In this document: positions 24,540 through 36,757 of the stretch, one piece after another | Layout of the letters: each line of letters begins with the position of its first letter | Numbering within the stretch: position 1 is the first letter of the stretch | Translations under genes and position numbers: made by a program | Notes under the pieces: generated by a model | Database searches by the model: none | Told to the model about the DNA's origin: nothing | Seen by the model: the letters and a program-made list of their open reading frames with translations, nothing else | Assembly (NCBI GenBank): GCA_022702545.1 | Contig: JAHRBC010000003.1 | Coordinates: 6,758,001 to 6,822,000, forward strand | DNA length: 64,000 bases | Reading direction: 5' to 3' | Source of the DNA: Phycomyces nitens | Taxonomy: Eukaryota; Mucoromycota; Mucoromycetes; Mucorales; Phycomycetaceae

Positions 24540-25390
24540 TATATATACATATGCATACATTATTCTTTTAAAAAATCGAAATTACGAAAATATACTCACC
24601 TATGAACACCTTGTACTACAGATCAGAAACTGTCTTATCTTACCTGTATTAAATTAGTTGGAGTTATAAAAGGAATCGAACCATGAAATTTTAAAAGTCT
24701 TGATCTGTGTAAATTTGACGAATAAGGTAATCAAAATCAAGAGCAAAGATTGTTCGTCAACTGTAAAATATTTATTATTCAGTGTTTCCGCGGATAAAAT
24801 ACAAGTCAAGTTACACTATATCAGGTCAGAAAGTGGGGAAATACCTACCATGACTAGGCCCTTGCTTTGGGAACTGTGTTTGCTGATGAGCATTGACAAT
24901 ATTTGATATCCTATATATATATATATATATATTCTCAAATAAAGACGTGGACCGCACTTGAGGGTTGGGGTTTTTTCTCGGACTAGACTATCCAAGACTC
25001 GACAGATCATAGATATCATTGCATCTTGGTGATGTCCAAGTGAGAAATACACTGATTTTTCTACCATGCTATCTTTTGAGTAGTGTGGAGACTTCTCATG
25101 TTAAGGCGGATGGCACTCGAGGCTTCATTACACAAATAATATATGGTTCAAATGAATGATATGATAGGGAATATGCAGTGTGGTGTGAAAACATAGACCC
25201 GCGGGGACTGACTATTCTCCTAATATCCGTAGCCTATAAAAAAAATGTTCCGTGTCTTACACCTTTTGTCTTTTGGGTACACAAGAATCCCAGCATTGTC
25301 AACAACCTTTATTCTGAGCTGCTAAACTTGCTTTCTTTCCATCATTCTATACGTTTATACCTCAACCTAGTCCAGTACATTTTTCATTAG

Positions 25391-27464
25391 ATGAATGTCC
25401 TTCTCCAACCATACACACTGCCATCGCCGGCGTCTCCATCCAACATTCTCTATTCTCGACCATCACCTTCCGAACCAGTCACTCCCCGAAAGAAGCGTCC
25501 GAGTAAAGCCCAGGTACCGGTAGCCTGCGTAAGTATCATGCTAATAAATACGATACCTTGAATAATTAAGTTGAAACAGATCCAAAAATGAATTGCTTAT
25601 TAATATTGATTTTGGTCTAGGTTAACTGCAAAAAAGCACACCTGGCGTGTGACCGTAAGTTTGTATGAATGTCTAATAGAAAATATGTCTAATGAATTGC
25701 TTATCTTGTAGTTTCCAGACCGTGTAAACGATGTGTATGTGTAGGAAAATCAGATACATGCCATGATATCCAACCAAAGAAAAGAGGACGACCAAAGCTA
25801 GGCGAACGTCGAGAAGGGCCAACAAAACAGCGCCCACTATCAACTCGTTCAAACTTGGTCAAATCAACGATCCCATTGATAAGCGTCCCAAGTATCATGA
25901 ATTCATCATTTTCAATGACTCAGAATCTGGGCTATCCAGAATACAGAAACTCACAAAATAACAAGATGATGACGGTAAATAACTAGATTCAATTATATGT
26001 CAAACTTCCAACTAATGGCCTTGCTAGATCTTTCTGACGATGGATATGTGCTGTGCACGTGCATCAGACGAATCGCTCGAACTACTTGGAATATATCCTC
26101 AAGAATTTTCACATAGACCACTTTACGATTTTGTATTGCCTGAATACTCTAGTAAAATCAGCTCTGCCCACCGACGACTCTTAGACAACGCAACCCAATT
26201 ATACCAGAAATACAAAACAGAACCCAACACCAGTTTACCTCCCACACGCCGCACAACTTCTGCTTCCTTTACTGAAACACTGCCGTCTACGTTGCTTGGT
26301 ATAGCCAATGGCTCACAGACATTAAAGGAGACACTTGTGTTTAAATGTGCTCACAGACCCAACGAGACGTTTGAAGCCTGTTTCTACCTTGGAGGTGGGT
26401 TGGGAGCAGACCTTTTTGATCCAACCTCTGTAGAGAACCTCTATGTTGTGTGCCTGATGACCCAGAAGCCGACCTCGAGTTTAGAACCTGACGGCCGATC
26501 TCTAGAAAACACCAAATCACCATTCAGTCAACTTGATTCTTTACCAGAAACAGACCCTGTTCCCAGCCAGTCTATACTCCAGAATCGCAATCATAGCATA
26601 GGATCTATACCAACAACGTCAGAAACAAGCATATTATTGGACCATGAGCTTGGTATGTCCTACTTTAGGACCATCTCTCCCGTCAATGGCAGTACATCAC
26701 CACTATCTGCTGAATTTATGTCTGTGGTAAGTATCCACTGTTATTAACAAACGAATACTCAACAGTCTTTTTAGTTTGCTCCGTCTGATCATTCTTCTGA
26801 ACATACGGACAATAGAGATCAAGTTGGATCATTACCACGCCCAAATCAACAGTCATCGTCAATGTCTCCTGCGAGCAGTTCAAACGTTCAGTCAATAATG
26901 ACAGACAGCAGAACCAAAAGTATCGATATGACACAACCCACACCTCAGTCTGCGAATGGCTGGCCCAAGTCTTCAGCCTACTCGCGTACCTCATCTGCCA
27001 TAAACTATGATTTCTCACCCGTTATTTCTCAAGGGGCTCTCTCTGTGGTTGCAAGACAATCATTGGAATTTGAGCCCATCAGTACACACCCAATCTCAAA
27101 GAGTCTAAACATTTCAAATTCCCTACCGCACCATCATCAACAACATCAACATCAACATCAACATCAACATCAACATCAACAGCAACAACAACAGCAACAG
27201 CAACATCAACATCATCATTCCCAAATGGCTTTTATGCACTCCAACCCAAACGAATATTATTATACGCAAATGACTTCTAGCCGGCTATCAGCAGAAGCCC
27301 GAGCAATTGCCAATCATTCCCTTCCTTTATCCAATCCTGGTCTATCACAGACCTTTAAACCGCATCCCCAGAGCTCCATCAACCCAGTAGCAGCCCATCA
27401 TACAGCATTTGTACAGTCAAAATCGAACTCTATTTCCCTTGGTCACTCCACATATAATTATTGA
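25391..27464 (+). CDS. Zn(II)2Cys6 transcription factor with PAS domain
   Basis: Exons: 25391-25528, 25621-25654, 25712-25974, 26028-26726, 26775-27464; 607 residues. The binuclear zinc cluster is C46-x2-C49-x6-C56-x5-C62-x2-C65-x8-C74, assembled across two introns. It is followed at once by an AT-hook-like KKRGRPK (80-86). A PAS-like region starts at about 146 (TMDMCCARASDESLELLGIYP, PLYDFVLPEYSSKI) and ends near VVCLMTQKP. The C-terminal third is Ser/Gln-rich and carries a His/Gln repeat near 495-530 from CAT/CAA codons. Zinc cluster plus PAS is the layout of ERT1/AcuK-type regulators of gluconeogenesis, so a metabolic regulator is plausible; the actual targets are unknown. The start ATG is the first in frame before the cluster. 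Confidence 0.85.
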
Positions 27465-27880
27465 ACCTACCCTAGACCCCCAAATAAGTAACATATATAT
27501 ATCTCTCCATGCCCAACACAAACACAATGCCAAAAATCACTTTATGTGTAACATGAATCGCCTTGTTTCCATGGAAACACACAACCCCACCTTATTTTCT
27601 CCAATGCAATTTATAATGATAGTGTAAGAAAGTGTTACAGATTTTGAAATCTAGAAAAATGAATACAGACGATCATTATAATCCTATTATAATATTATAA
27701 TAATCTCTATTTATTTATTTATTTTGGTATTTTCTTGTGTCTTTAAGCCATGTGATTTTGTGTATTTTTATTCAATTTTAAAAAAAAGCACAAAAACACA
27801 GCCTGTCAGTTTAGTGACTGCTATTATAAAGTATATGTTTTAGCCAAAAACAAATAACCTGCTCTCTTTCTCAAACACCC
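27465..27880 (+). promoter_or_regulatory. Intergenic leader of ribose-5-phosphate isomerase gene
   Basis: 416 bp between tandem genes. It contains AT-rich runs and a TATAAA at 27825-27830, about 50 bases before the isomerase ATG, which is a reasonable core-promoter candidate. No other site is identifiable. Confidence 0.35.
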
Positions 27881-28832
27881 ATGTCTAGTTCTATCGAAGT
27901 AGGAAAAAAGCAGGCTGCCTACCAGGCTGTAGACGATCACATCAATGCCGAGTGCAAAGTGGTCGGAATTGGATCTGGTTCGACCGTAGTCTATGCTGTG
28001 GAGCGCATCCTCCAGAGACCAGAGTTGAAGGACATTGTATATGTTCCGACCAGTTTCCAGAGCAAGCTGTTGATTGTCGAGGGTGGATTGACAATGGGCA
28101 GCATTGAACAGTAGGTAACCAATGGGAAATTTGGAGGGGTTAATAATGGCCACCATAATAGGTTCCCTGATATTGATGTTACAATCGATGGTGCTGACGA
28201 AGTTGATGGTCAGCTCAATGTCATCAAGGGCGGTGGAGCATGCCAGTTCCAGGAAAAACTTGTGGCCGAGGCAGCAAGAAAGTTTGTGATCATTGCTGGT
28301 AAGTATTACGTGAACATCATGTCAGCACCCTGGGGCCATCGTATGGAACTTGTTGAGTGACATAAAGTACGTTAGATTATCGCAAAAAGTCCAAGCAGCT
28401 TGGAACAGAGGTAAGGAAATGGTGGTGTAGATCAAGGCTGTATATATGATTTGCATTCTAGTGGACCAAGGGAGTCCCAGTAGAGGTTGTCCCAATGGCA
28501 TACAAGTCTGTAATGACATCTATTGAGACCAAGCTGTCCCAGAAGCCACTAAAGAGCACCCTCCGCATGGTGAGTTGGACTGGACTGGATAGAATACAAT
28601 GCAGAGAGAGAGAGGCTAACGTGTTGTGAAAAAGGCTGTCAATAAGGCTGGGCCTGTTGTGACTGACAATGGCAACTTTGTGGTCGATGCCCACTTTGGA
28701 GCCATTGAGGATCCTGCCCAGCTCCTGAGAGAGATCAAGCTGTTGACTGGTGTTTATGAGGTCGGATTGTTCTGCGGTATGGCAGAGATTGCTTACTTTG
28801 GTGAGGCAGACGGCAGTGTCTGCACCCTCTAA
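27881..28832 (+). CDS. rpiA: Ribose-5-phosphate isomerase A
   Basis: Exons: 27881-28110, 28162-28298, 28376-28410, 28462-28569, 28635-28832; 235 residues, a normal length for RpiA. It interconverts ribose 5-phosphate and ribulose 5-phosphate in the non-oxidative pentose phosphate pathway, in the cytosol. Visible signatures: GIGSGSTV near 29 (phosphate-binding loop), PTSFQSKLL, the catalytic DGADEVD at about 86-92 containing the conserved Asp pair and Glu, KGGGAC near 99, and the C-terminal [13 protein letters not shown]. Every intron is short and splits the frame cleanly. The start is the only ATG before the conserved N-terminal helix. The S. cerevisiae orthologue is RKI1. Confidence 0.95.
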
Positions 28833-29719
28833 GGCTTGGAAATAGATATGGTTTTGTGCTACACTCTAAATACCGAGTCTTTGTTTTGAAACAAATATAT
28901 AATATATATAATTATATATATGTAATAAACAGCATTTTAGTGTTTGCAAATCATCTGTACTGCACCATAGCCTATAATTACATGGTTTTTTTTTCTTACA
29001 AAAAAAAAGATTTACGTGCGTGTGTTTGAATTCATTTTTACAAAAAAAAAGCGTGCCGCGCGGAGAATGAATCATGATACGCGCTATTGTACTTTTTTTT
29101 TTTTTTACAAAAATAAATATGATGGAAAATACAAAATAAAAATAAAAATCCCCTGAGCGTGATTTTTTTTGCTTTTTTTTTTGCTTGACGCGCTTCCATT
29201 CTCTGGACACGTTTTGCAAAAATTGATGTTTTTTTTAAAAAAATATTATTAATAATAATTTACTTGATATTATTATTATTATTCCACAATCTATATACTT
29301 CTTTAATAATAATAATAAATACCTTTTTGTTTTTTGTGCAAGCACAAATTATATATATATATACACAAATATATATATATATTTATATATATATATATAT
29401 ATTTATATTATATAAAGAAAAATAGATAGATAGATAGATAAAGAGATAGATAGAAAGAGAAAGAGAGAGAGAGAGAGATAATAGATAGATATAGAGAAAA
29501 TTGAAGGAGAAAGCAGGCTTAAAAAATCATGACTGTACATGGATGACAACCAAAATCCCAAAGAGAGATTTCCTTGCCAATGAAAAATAAAGAGAAAGAA
29601 ACAAAGAGTGCCAGAGGCCAAACAAAATAATATAAAGAAAGTATTTGAAAGATAAAGATAAAGATGAAGATGTATAAATTTTTTTTCTTTTTTCTTTTGT
29701 TTTGTTTTGGTTTGGTCGT
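28833..29719. other. Low-complexity region between convergent genes
   Basis: It lies between the 3' ends of rpiA (plus) and histone H1 (minus). It is packed with poly-T and poly-A runs, (TA) tracts (29341-29412), GATA/TAGA repeats (29420-29510) and GA runs. Frames here are shadows of these repeats. No gene is seen. Confidence 0.6.
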
Positions 29720-30799
29720 TTATGCCTTGGTCTTCTTGACGGGCTTCTTGGCAACCTTCTTAACAACCTTCTTCTCGGTCTTCTTGGGTGCCTTTACGTT
29801 GGCCTTCTCGGTGGTGGTCTTCTTGGCAGCCTTCTTGACGGGCTTCTTGGCAGCCTTCTTAACAGGCTTCTTCTCAGTCTTCTTCTCAGCCTTCTTTTCA
29901 GTAGTCTCAGTCTCGGCAGCCTTCTTAACAACCTTCTTGACGGGCTTCTTGGCGACCTTCTTGGGTGCCTTTACATTAGCCTTCTCGGTGGTGGTCTTCT
30001 TGGTGGGTGCCTTCTTCTCGGTCTTCTTGACGGGCTTCTTGGCAGCCTTCTTGACGGGCTTCTTCTCAGTCTTCTCAGTCTTCTTCTCAGCTACCTTCTC
30101 AGCAGCCTTTTCACCAGTCTTCTTCTCAACCTTTTTCTCAGCAGTCTTCTTCTCAGCAGTCTTCTTCTCAGCAGTCTTCTTCTCGACCTTCTTCTCGACC
30201 TTCTTATCAGCCTTCTTTACTTTCTTCTCGGCCTTCTTCTCAACCTTCTTCTCGACCTTCTTCAGCTTGACGGTACCAGAGAGACCTAGAGAGATGTTAG
30301 AATGATGAATTAGATCTAGGATGGATTACCTTTGGGAAGGGCAAACAGATCCTTGACAGAGCCACGCTTGATGGCAGCAGAGATTTGGGAATCAAAGTGA
30401 GGGCCAGCAGAGACGGCAAAGTTGGCGAGGATGTACTTTTTGATTGCAGGACGGGAGCTGCCCTTGCGTTCCTTGAGGGAGAGGACGGCATCTAGAGAGA
30501 GAGAGAGAAAGGATTGGATTGGATTGGGTTAGGTAATGAAAGAAAATGAGAAAAAAAAACAACAACAAAAAAAAAACAATGGGCCCTACCCTTGATCATG
30601 TCTTCATACTATATGGTATGGTATGGTATGGTATGGTATGGTATGGTATGGTATGGTATAGTGTGGTATAGTATAGTGTGGTGTGGTGTGGTTAGAACAG
30701 ATGTATACAATGATGCCTATATAAGGAAAGGGTACTTACGGTAGGGTGCTCAGCCTTCTTGGTGGCAGCAGTCTTTACTTTGGGAGCAGCAGTGGCCAT
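29720..30799 (-). CDS. Linker histone H1
   Basis: Exons: 30799-30740, 30608-30590, 30491-30330, 30285-29720; 268 residues. After a short Ala/Lys N-tail comes the winged-helix globular domain (about 18-95). It shows HPTYEDMIKDAVLSLKERKG, SSRPAIKKYILANF, and a C-terminal wing ending LPKGLSGTVKLKK. The remaining ~170 residues are a Lys/Ala/Pro/Thr/Glu tail built from repeated motifs such as KKPVKKAAKK, KKTAEKK and TEKANVKAPKK. It binds linker DNA at nucleosomes. The second exon is only 19 nt, and the first intron contains a TATGG repeat. Repeat-rich tail codons generate long false frames on the opposite strand. The tail carries unusually many Glu residues near its start (EKKVEKK), which lowers its net charge. 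Confidence 0.93.
30611..30695. repeat. Pentanucleotide repeat in histone H1 intron 1
   Basis: About ten copies of TATGG (plus strand) followed by decayed TATAG/TGTGG units, occupying most of the 131-bp first intron of the H1 gene, right next to its 3' splice site. Length polymorphism is likely. Confidence 0.85.
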
Positions 30800-31205
30800 T
30801 TGTGATTTTTGTTAAAGGTTAAAAAGAAAAAGGAAGAAGGGGACAAAATAAACCAGGCAACTGATTTATATGTGAATTTTTTTTTGTTGTTCTTCTTTGC
30901 CAATCACGTCTATTTTTTTTTCTCTCTCAATTTTATTTCCAATTTTTGGATTTTGGATTTTGGATTTTGGATTTTGAATATCTATATTTTTTTTGGGATT
31001 TTATATTAAGAATATATTTTATTTTATATGTATATATATTTATTGATTCTTCATTGTTTAAATGTGATATCGTACGTTGAGATTCCAATCCAATAATTAA
31101 TCTCATGGTTACATTATACCAATATCAATATTTCATGAAAAATATCATGTTCTGGAATGTTGTGATTATATTCCTCTATCCATTATCCTCCTCCAGCCAT
31201 TGTGT
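30800..31205. other. Intergenic region upstream of histone H1
   Basis: 406 bp holding the H1 promoter and the 3' flank of the PH-domain gene (both genes are on the minus strand). It includes a tandem TTTTGGATTTTGGAT-type repeat near 30950-30980 and TA-rich runs. No gene is seen. Confidence 0.5.
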
Positions 31206-32766
31206 TCAAATCAAGACCTCTGCCTGGTCCCGCAGTCTTTGTTGGCGGGCGCGTTCAATGGCCAGCATACGTGTGTCGAGATTGGATATGTTTTGTGCGC
31301 GTGCTGGCATGGTCAAGAATTTAGGCATCGGCCGGTGCTCAAGGTCGAGCGAGATATTGATGGCTAAAATTTGATGACCCATTTAATATAATTAACCAAT
31401 CAATCAATCAATTGGTGGACGCATTGGCTTACCTGCTTGTAGGCTGTCGACCCACATTGTCATCTCTCCAACTGTCGGCAGTCTCAAGAGGTATTGGGGG
31501 CCATTCGTGGTCAATCTGAGCGAATTGGGTCGTTTGGTATAATCAAGTGCACGTGTGGCATCTGCTCCTGCCAAGGAAATTGTCTTGATTGGTGTGTGGT
31601 AGTATTTGTGCCAGTGTCTGTAGAGTCTGTATCTTGATCGACTGCCAGAAGTGGCCTCTTTGGGTGATGCGCGGTAGATTCGAAGGACGGTTCCCCAAAT
31701 CTCCAGATAGAGCTTTCTATAGATCGTTCAGGTGTCTATTTTCATGTAAAATAAACAGGCTGTGCAACATACCTCCAGCCCCTTCTTCGGGATCGTACAC
31801 CCGGTTTGTCGAATTCACGCTTCACAAAGACATGGCCCATCTTGAATATCGTGCATTTGTAGCCCGGAAGGAGTTCTGAGCCTTCTTCTTCTCGAGGAAT
31901 CACTCCAAATCGTTCCAGGCGTCTCTGGAGAACATATTCGTGGTAGTCTGGCAGTCCAGACCCTTCTATCAAACTGACTGATGTTGGGGGTTGGACGGCG
32001 CTTGATGGACTGATGCGAAGATAGTCTGGCAGCGATCTGGCTCTGGTGTGTAGAGGGACTCTTTTGGGAACTGGGCTTGGCTCAATCAAAGGGGTATTAA
32101 TATCGGAGGGGGTGTAGGCTGGTGGTTCGGTTAGTGGGATCTGCTCGTCGTCTGAGCCATCAAACATGGTAATCTCACTCGATTCTGAGGTGGATTGGAT
32201 GGACATCTTTCCGCTGCTAAATGAAGGGCTAGGTCGTACGGTTTTGAGGGCGGAGAGTGAGCCGGAACTAGCCTTGGATTTGGCAAGATTGGGTAGGGGT
32301 GGCGAATTGCAGGTCATGTAGAGACTGGGTAATACTTGGCGATCGAATGCTGCCAGTGCTTTTTTTACGGCATCCTTGTCTTTCTGGTTGATCGAAAAGG
32401 ATGTCTCATGTCTAGTTATCGGAGTGGCCAGGAGAGGTATATTAATACTGGATACACAAGATGATGTGAGTCCTTCCAATAGTCCTTTGTCCGCCAGGTG
32501 GACCTGGAGCGATCTAATAAATAACGCCAGTCTTTTGCAGTCCCTAAAATCACGTATTCCAATATTCTCAAAATCGCTGGGCTCTCCCATCTGAAGGAAT
32601 TTTAAGAGGTCGATGTGGGCCCGTTGTATGAAGGGGGTGCAGTGTCCAAGACATAATGGACTCAGCACAATGGGTGTAAAGCCGGTTTCTAGTAAAATAA
32701 AGAGGTTGAGTAGCTAGTTTGAAATATTCCAAGTCTACCTTTACAAGGTGCTACGGTGTGAAGCAT
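31206..32766 (-). CDS. PH-domain protein with Ser/Pro-rich linker
   Basis: Exons: 32766-32739, 32688-31773, 31716-31433, 31363-31206; 461 residues. The first exon is only 28 nt and gives a start ATG in frame with the large second exon. The N-terminal ~130 residues are helical without a recognised domain. A long Ser/Pro/Thr linker follows (TEPPAYTPS, PKRVPLHTRARSLPDYLR). A PH domain then spans about 295-405: MGHVFVKREFDKPG, RGWRKLYLEIWGTVLRIYR, SLAGADATRALDYTKRP, and a final helix TMWVDSLQAG. The tail has a coiled-coil-like IERARQQRLRDQ. PH domains bind phosphoinositides, so a membrane-linked adaptor is likely. I recognise no closer family. The linker repeats PDY motifs and Ser-Pro sites, suggesting phosphorylation. 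Confidence 0.8.
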
Positions 32767-33045
32767 ATTCAATAAAAGAAGAGGAAATTTTTTTTATGAA
32801 ATACAGGAAACAAAGGACAACATTATATATATATGTGCGTAAAAAATATATATAAATATATAATTATTATTATTATTATTATTATGATTATTATTATTTT
32901 TTAAGTTTTATAGATGTCTTGTACACTCTAGTGTATCACGTAGACTAGGTGTCAAGAACACAAAATAGAGAGTCCGGCCAGAATGCAAGGTAAAGCATAT
33001 CTATATATTTTTTTTTAAAAATAATAATAATAATACGAGTGATCA

Positions 33046-34656
33046 CTATGACAACCCAGATGGAGCATTGGGTATCTCTATAGACTCTCTTGTCTTGAGG
33101 GTGGTCTTGACAATCTTTGGATAGTCTACATGCACAAATGCCCTCTCGACGTCCTTTAATCTCTCTAGCTTCTCCTGGAGAGCCTCTCCAATGTCGTGGG
33201 ATTTTCTTAAAGGAGTATCTGGTGACAGAATGATGTCTACCTCAACAAATAGACTATTGCCAGTATAGTATGCTCGGCATGTATCCAGTAGTTCCACTCC
33301 AGGGTGGGTTAGGGCTATAAATAAACAAATAGTAAATAAACAGACAATGTCAACCATAATGCATTACCAACATAGGTGATTATCTGGAGAACCTCGGGTT
33401 CAGCACTTTTACCTACAATAAGCCTTGTGTGCTCTAAAGTATGATTAGAACTGCAAACCAGAATATAAGCTTACCTAGCAAGGTAGCCAGCCAGCTTCTA
33501 AGGATAATCAGAGCAATTACAATCGATCCCACGGGATCAACCCAGGCCGCCAATTTGCTTCCGACAATACCGGTCGTTAGTCCCAGTGTATTGATCAACA
33601 GGTCATTAAAGTGATCTTGGGCCAATACTCTGGCAGAACTGTAATGGGACAAGAGTACACAGTAGCAGTAGAGAGCCAGTTTGATTGCTTAAAACGACGG
33701 TCAGTACAATGTCAGTGCTATTTGGGTATTTACCTAGTGCAGTGGCAATACAGCCGATAGCCAAGGGTCCCAAATCAGACGGGGTTCCTTGATCAGCAAG
33801 TTTCTGAACTGCTTCAATCTAATGTATGGGTGAGTATTTGGCTAGTAAACCTTTTTTATCTCTTAATACTTGCAATCAAAAACAAGGCCAGGCACGACAT
33901 TAGAGACGAAAACACAATGATCCCTGCGGTCTCCATCCGGGCCTTTCCCTTTCAAATAATCAGTATCTCTGATGCTATTTATTTATTTTATTTTATTAAA
34001 AAAAACTTACTATAGGGTATTTAAGCAGGTTGACCTTGGCTGCCTGTCTTGACGTCCACAGCAAAACAGCCGAGCTCAAGAGGTCCATAAATGAGTCTGA
34101 CATGGTTGAGAATATGGAAAGCGATCCCGAGGTGGTTGCAGCAATCAATTGAAGACAGAATAGTACCACATTTGCACAGACCGTACCATATATTGCGATC
34201 TTGAGCTAAAATATTTTAACTAGTGCTTAGAACATTCTTCTTTGAAAACAAACTCATCATTACTCTCAACTGTCGGCTGTCCTGATCTAGTCCTTCAAAC
34301 TCATGAGGCGAGAGCATAGAATCGATCAACTTGTTTTGCTTGACATAAAACTTCCTGACCTTATTAGAGGTCCCCTGGCTCTTCATCCTCTTTAGATCTG
34401 CCTTGGACTTTTTGGACAGGAGAAGTTCAAGAGGGTCTTCTGGAGGATTGGCCTGCTCCAGAGTTCTGCCATTGAATTGGTGGGTAGTCTGGGTTGAACA
34501 AGAGATATACATTGCCGAAGTCCGGGTTTCTGCAATCGTTTCATCATCTGGAGCGCATTCTTTTTCTGTAAGGGTGCTTTGGCTTGGCTGGGTGCAGACG
34601 TATATTGTTGGCTCACAAATATCTATAGACGATGATTCTATCAAGGTTTTTGACAT
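33046..34656 (-). CDS. Cation diffusion facilitator (Mn-type CDF)
   Basis: Exons: 34656-34264, 34205-34011, 33948-33874, 33818-33734, 33687-33475, 33433-33368, 33314-33046; 431 residues. The cytosolic N-terminus ends KFYVKQNKLIDSML, typical of this subgroup, followed by about six membrane segments. The metal-site motifs are both DxxxD: DSFMD (168-172) in TM2 and DHFND (274-278) in TM5. This is the pattern of the manganese branch of the CDF family (compare plant MTP8-MTP11) rather than HxxxD zinc carriers. YPIGKARMET follows TM3, and the C-terminal domain (HPGVELLDTCRAYYTGNSLF...) is the cytosolic dimerization fold. It probably exports or sequesters Mn2+ by proton antiport. The third intron (33873-33819) begins with GC instead of GT on the coding strand; the only GT alternative breaks the frame. 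Confidence 0.88.
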
Positions 34657-35546
34657 GTTGTAATGATTACAGAAAAAGAAATAATAATGCGACTATTCCT
34701 TTATGTATTTATCATGATATACTTGTGCCGGTTAATAACCAGCTAGACCGTAGGAACAAAGTAAGAGCAAGAGAAATGCCCTTTCTAGCCGTCAAGCACG
34801 TAATTTAGACTAACATGGAATCAACCGATCTGGAGCCGACCAAGTGTAAACTCAAAGCAAAAAAGACATGTATTCACTCTAAAGATCATATTTTGTTATA
34901 AAAGCGGTTCAGGGTACGGATTTTGGCCCCATATTATCTGCTTGTATAGCCAAACTAACAAGAGCAATTCCTCTGGTTGGCTTCAATGTAAAGGCGTCTC
35001 AGATCAGGGCTTTAGACGTCATCTTTAGATATATATATTTAAATTTAAATTTAAAAATGAAAAGGTCAACGTACCTAGAATTCTTTTTACTATTATTATC
35101 TGTCTAGCTAAAGCAGGTATAGCATTTACTGTGATGCTAATCGTAACTTTCTTTTTTTCGATGTAATACTTGCGATATTATTTCTAGAAAATAAAGCGCA
35201 AATATACAATCTACGCACTCACACAATTTATGAATACATACATATATATATTACCCTTAACCTCGAGGATTGTGCATCCCACCATATCTATAATACATAT
35301 GTGCTCAAAGGTGGTCTAGTCAAATGACACTATGGAATCAAACGAGCCCTAAACTCCGACGTGACTTTCTTTCAAGTCCCTTTCCCTCTCTCTCTCTTTC
35401 TTACTCTTCTGCTCAACTTTCACATCTATCTATCTATTTATCTATTTATCTATTTATCTTTCTCTTTCTTTTAGATGTCTCCCTTTTTATATATCTATAC
35501 ATATTCCCTATCTCTCTCTTCATATTAACTCCTTCTTATATCTGCC
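34657..35546. promoter_or_regulatory. Divergent promoter region
   Basis: 890 bp between the divergent CDF (minus) and F-box-like (plus) genes. The part next to the F-box-like gene (35380-35525) is a long pyrimidine-rich tract with CTCT and TCTATTTA repeats, often seen before fungal start sites. No gene is seen. Confidence 0.4.
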
Positions 35547-36757
35547 ATGCTCACACGCCTACCAAACGAACTTCTTGACGCTGTACTTGGGAAACTAGAA
35601 TACGATGACCTCGACACCCTGTCGACCCTGGAGTGTATTCGGCCAATAGTCCAACACCACCTTTACCAACATTTCAGATTCCATTGCAAGATTGCATCCC
35701 TGCTGCGCCTATTTGAAGCCCTTTGTCCAGTTGAGCGTCGGGACCATGAGATTCGCAGTGGACTGGCCATGCAACTATTGCAATTCATTTGCCACATTGT
35801 AGAAAATCATGAGCAACAAAACAGACAGACAACATTCACAGATCTTCTCGACACATTACAGAAACTGGTCATACGCAGGATTCTCTCTCCAGATCTCCAA
35901 ATGGGTCTAGAACAGGATTACGCTTCCCTGTGTCTAGAGGTTCGGAGGACGTATATGCACACACCCTCGATACGTGTGCTCCATGACTATGTGAGTACTT
36001 TTGGAAGAAAAAAAAAAGGGTCAAGCCAACTTGACCATCAAAAACCTATTATTAACATCATTAATTAGAAATACCGCAGGCGTAGTACTAAATACCCATT
36101 GGCCCCCTTCTTGCCTCGGGACTATGCATGGTTGTGGCGGGCCCAGTGTGCAAAGGTCTCTGAACTCTTGAAAACGAATGATTGCCGGACATGGGCCAGT
36201 GCACGGGAGGGCCATGTGCGCTTTGCTCACTTTTTTGGCTGCCTGTTTGAAGTTACAAGCCTTTATTTGGAATCGAACATCAGTGGTACCTTTGAGGAGT
36301 GCGTTGGGGAGGCACTGGTGAGCGGAAACGTTGAGAGTCTATTGGTGCTGTGTGTGGCTGCAGAGAAACCAGTTGATGTGGATGACATGTGCATGATGGT
36401 GGCGCAGGCTAGAGAGGAGTTTTGGAGCTATTTGGACATAATGGACGACTTGTTTCCACACACGACAGCCACAGTCAATATCGAAGAGGAAATATTAACA
36501 GGAGGAGCATTACTTGTACCATCCGAACCAGGAGCAGCAGTCGCACAACCACAACCACCACCACCACCACCACCACCCGAGCCACTTGAACCCCCTCCTG
36601 ATTGGATGGTTGCTGACCGCTATAAAGTAACTGCAGATGCCAGGCTGCGTCTCAAGGTAAGGGAATCCAGTATACGGGCGGTTTGATTGATTCAATTGGT
36701 TATTTCATTTAGTTGATGAACGGCTTGTTCAATAAAGGCTGGCATTGGTTTCACTAG
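35547..36757 (+). CDS. F-box-like protein with polyproline segment
   Basis: Exons: 35547-35990, 36069-36656, 36713-36757; 358 residues. The N-terminus MLTRLPNELLDAVLGKLEYDD resembles the F-box start (LPxELL..VL..L), which recruits Skp1 in SCF ubiquitin ligases. The rest is mostly helical (KYPLAPFLPRDYAWLWRAQC, EGHVRFAHFFGCLFEV) without WD40 or LRR repeats. An acidic stretch leads to a run of about nine prolines flanked by Gln/Pro near 295-310. If the last intron were retained the protein would end at 36686 instead. The F-box is short and I call it likely, not certain; the substrate-binding part is unrecognised. It is divergently paired with the CDF gene. Confidence 0.65.

Larger units (their letters stand above)
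18926..25390. other. Gene-poor region holding a large palindrome
   Basis: No gene is supportable. The main feature is the inverted repeat with arms at 22526-23301 and 23765-24539. Other content is poly-A/poly-T tracts, (TA) runs and short biased frames such as 20958-21194 and 22440-22625. The transcription-factor gene begins at 25391. Confidence 0.55.

Noticed and set aside
28866..29621. Minus-strand frames of 117 and 72 residues
   Set aside because: Composed of homopolymer, TA and GATA repeats; no plausible protein.
29664..30305. Long plus-strand frames of 213 and 195 residues
   Set aside because: They are Phe/Leu-only shadows of the Lys/Ala-rich histone H1 tail on the opposite strand.
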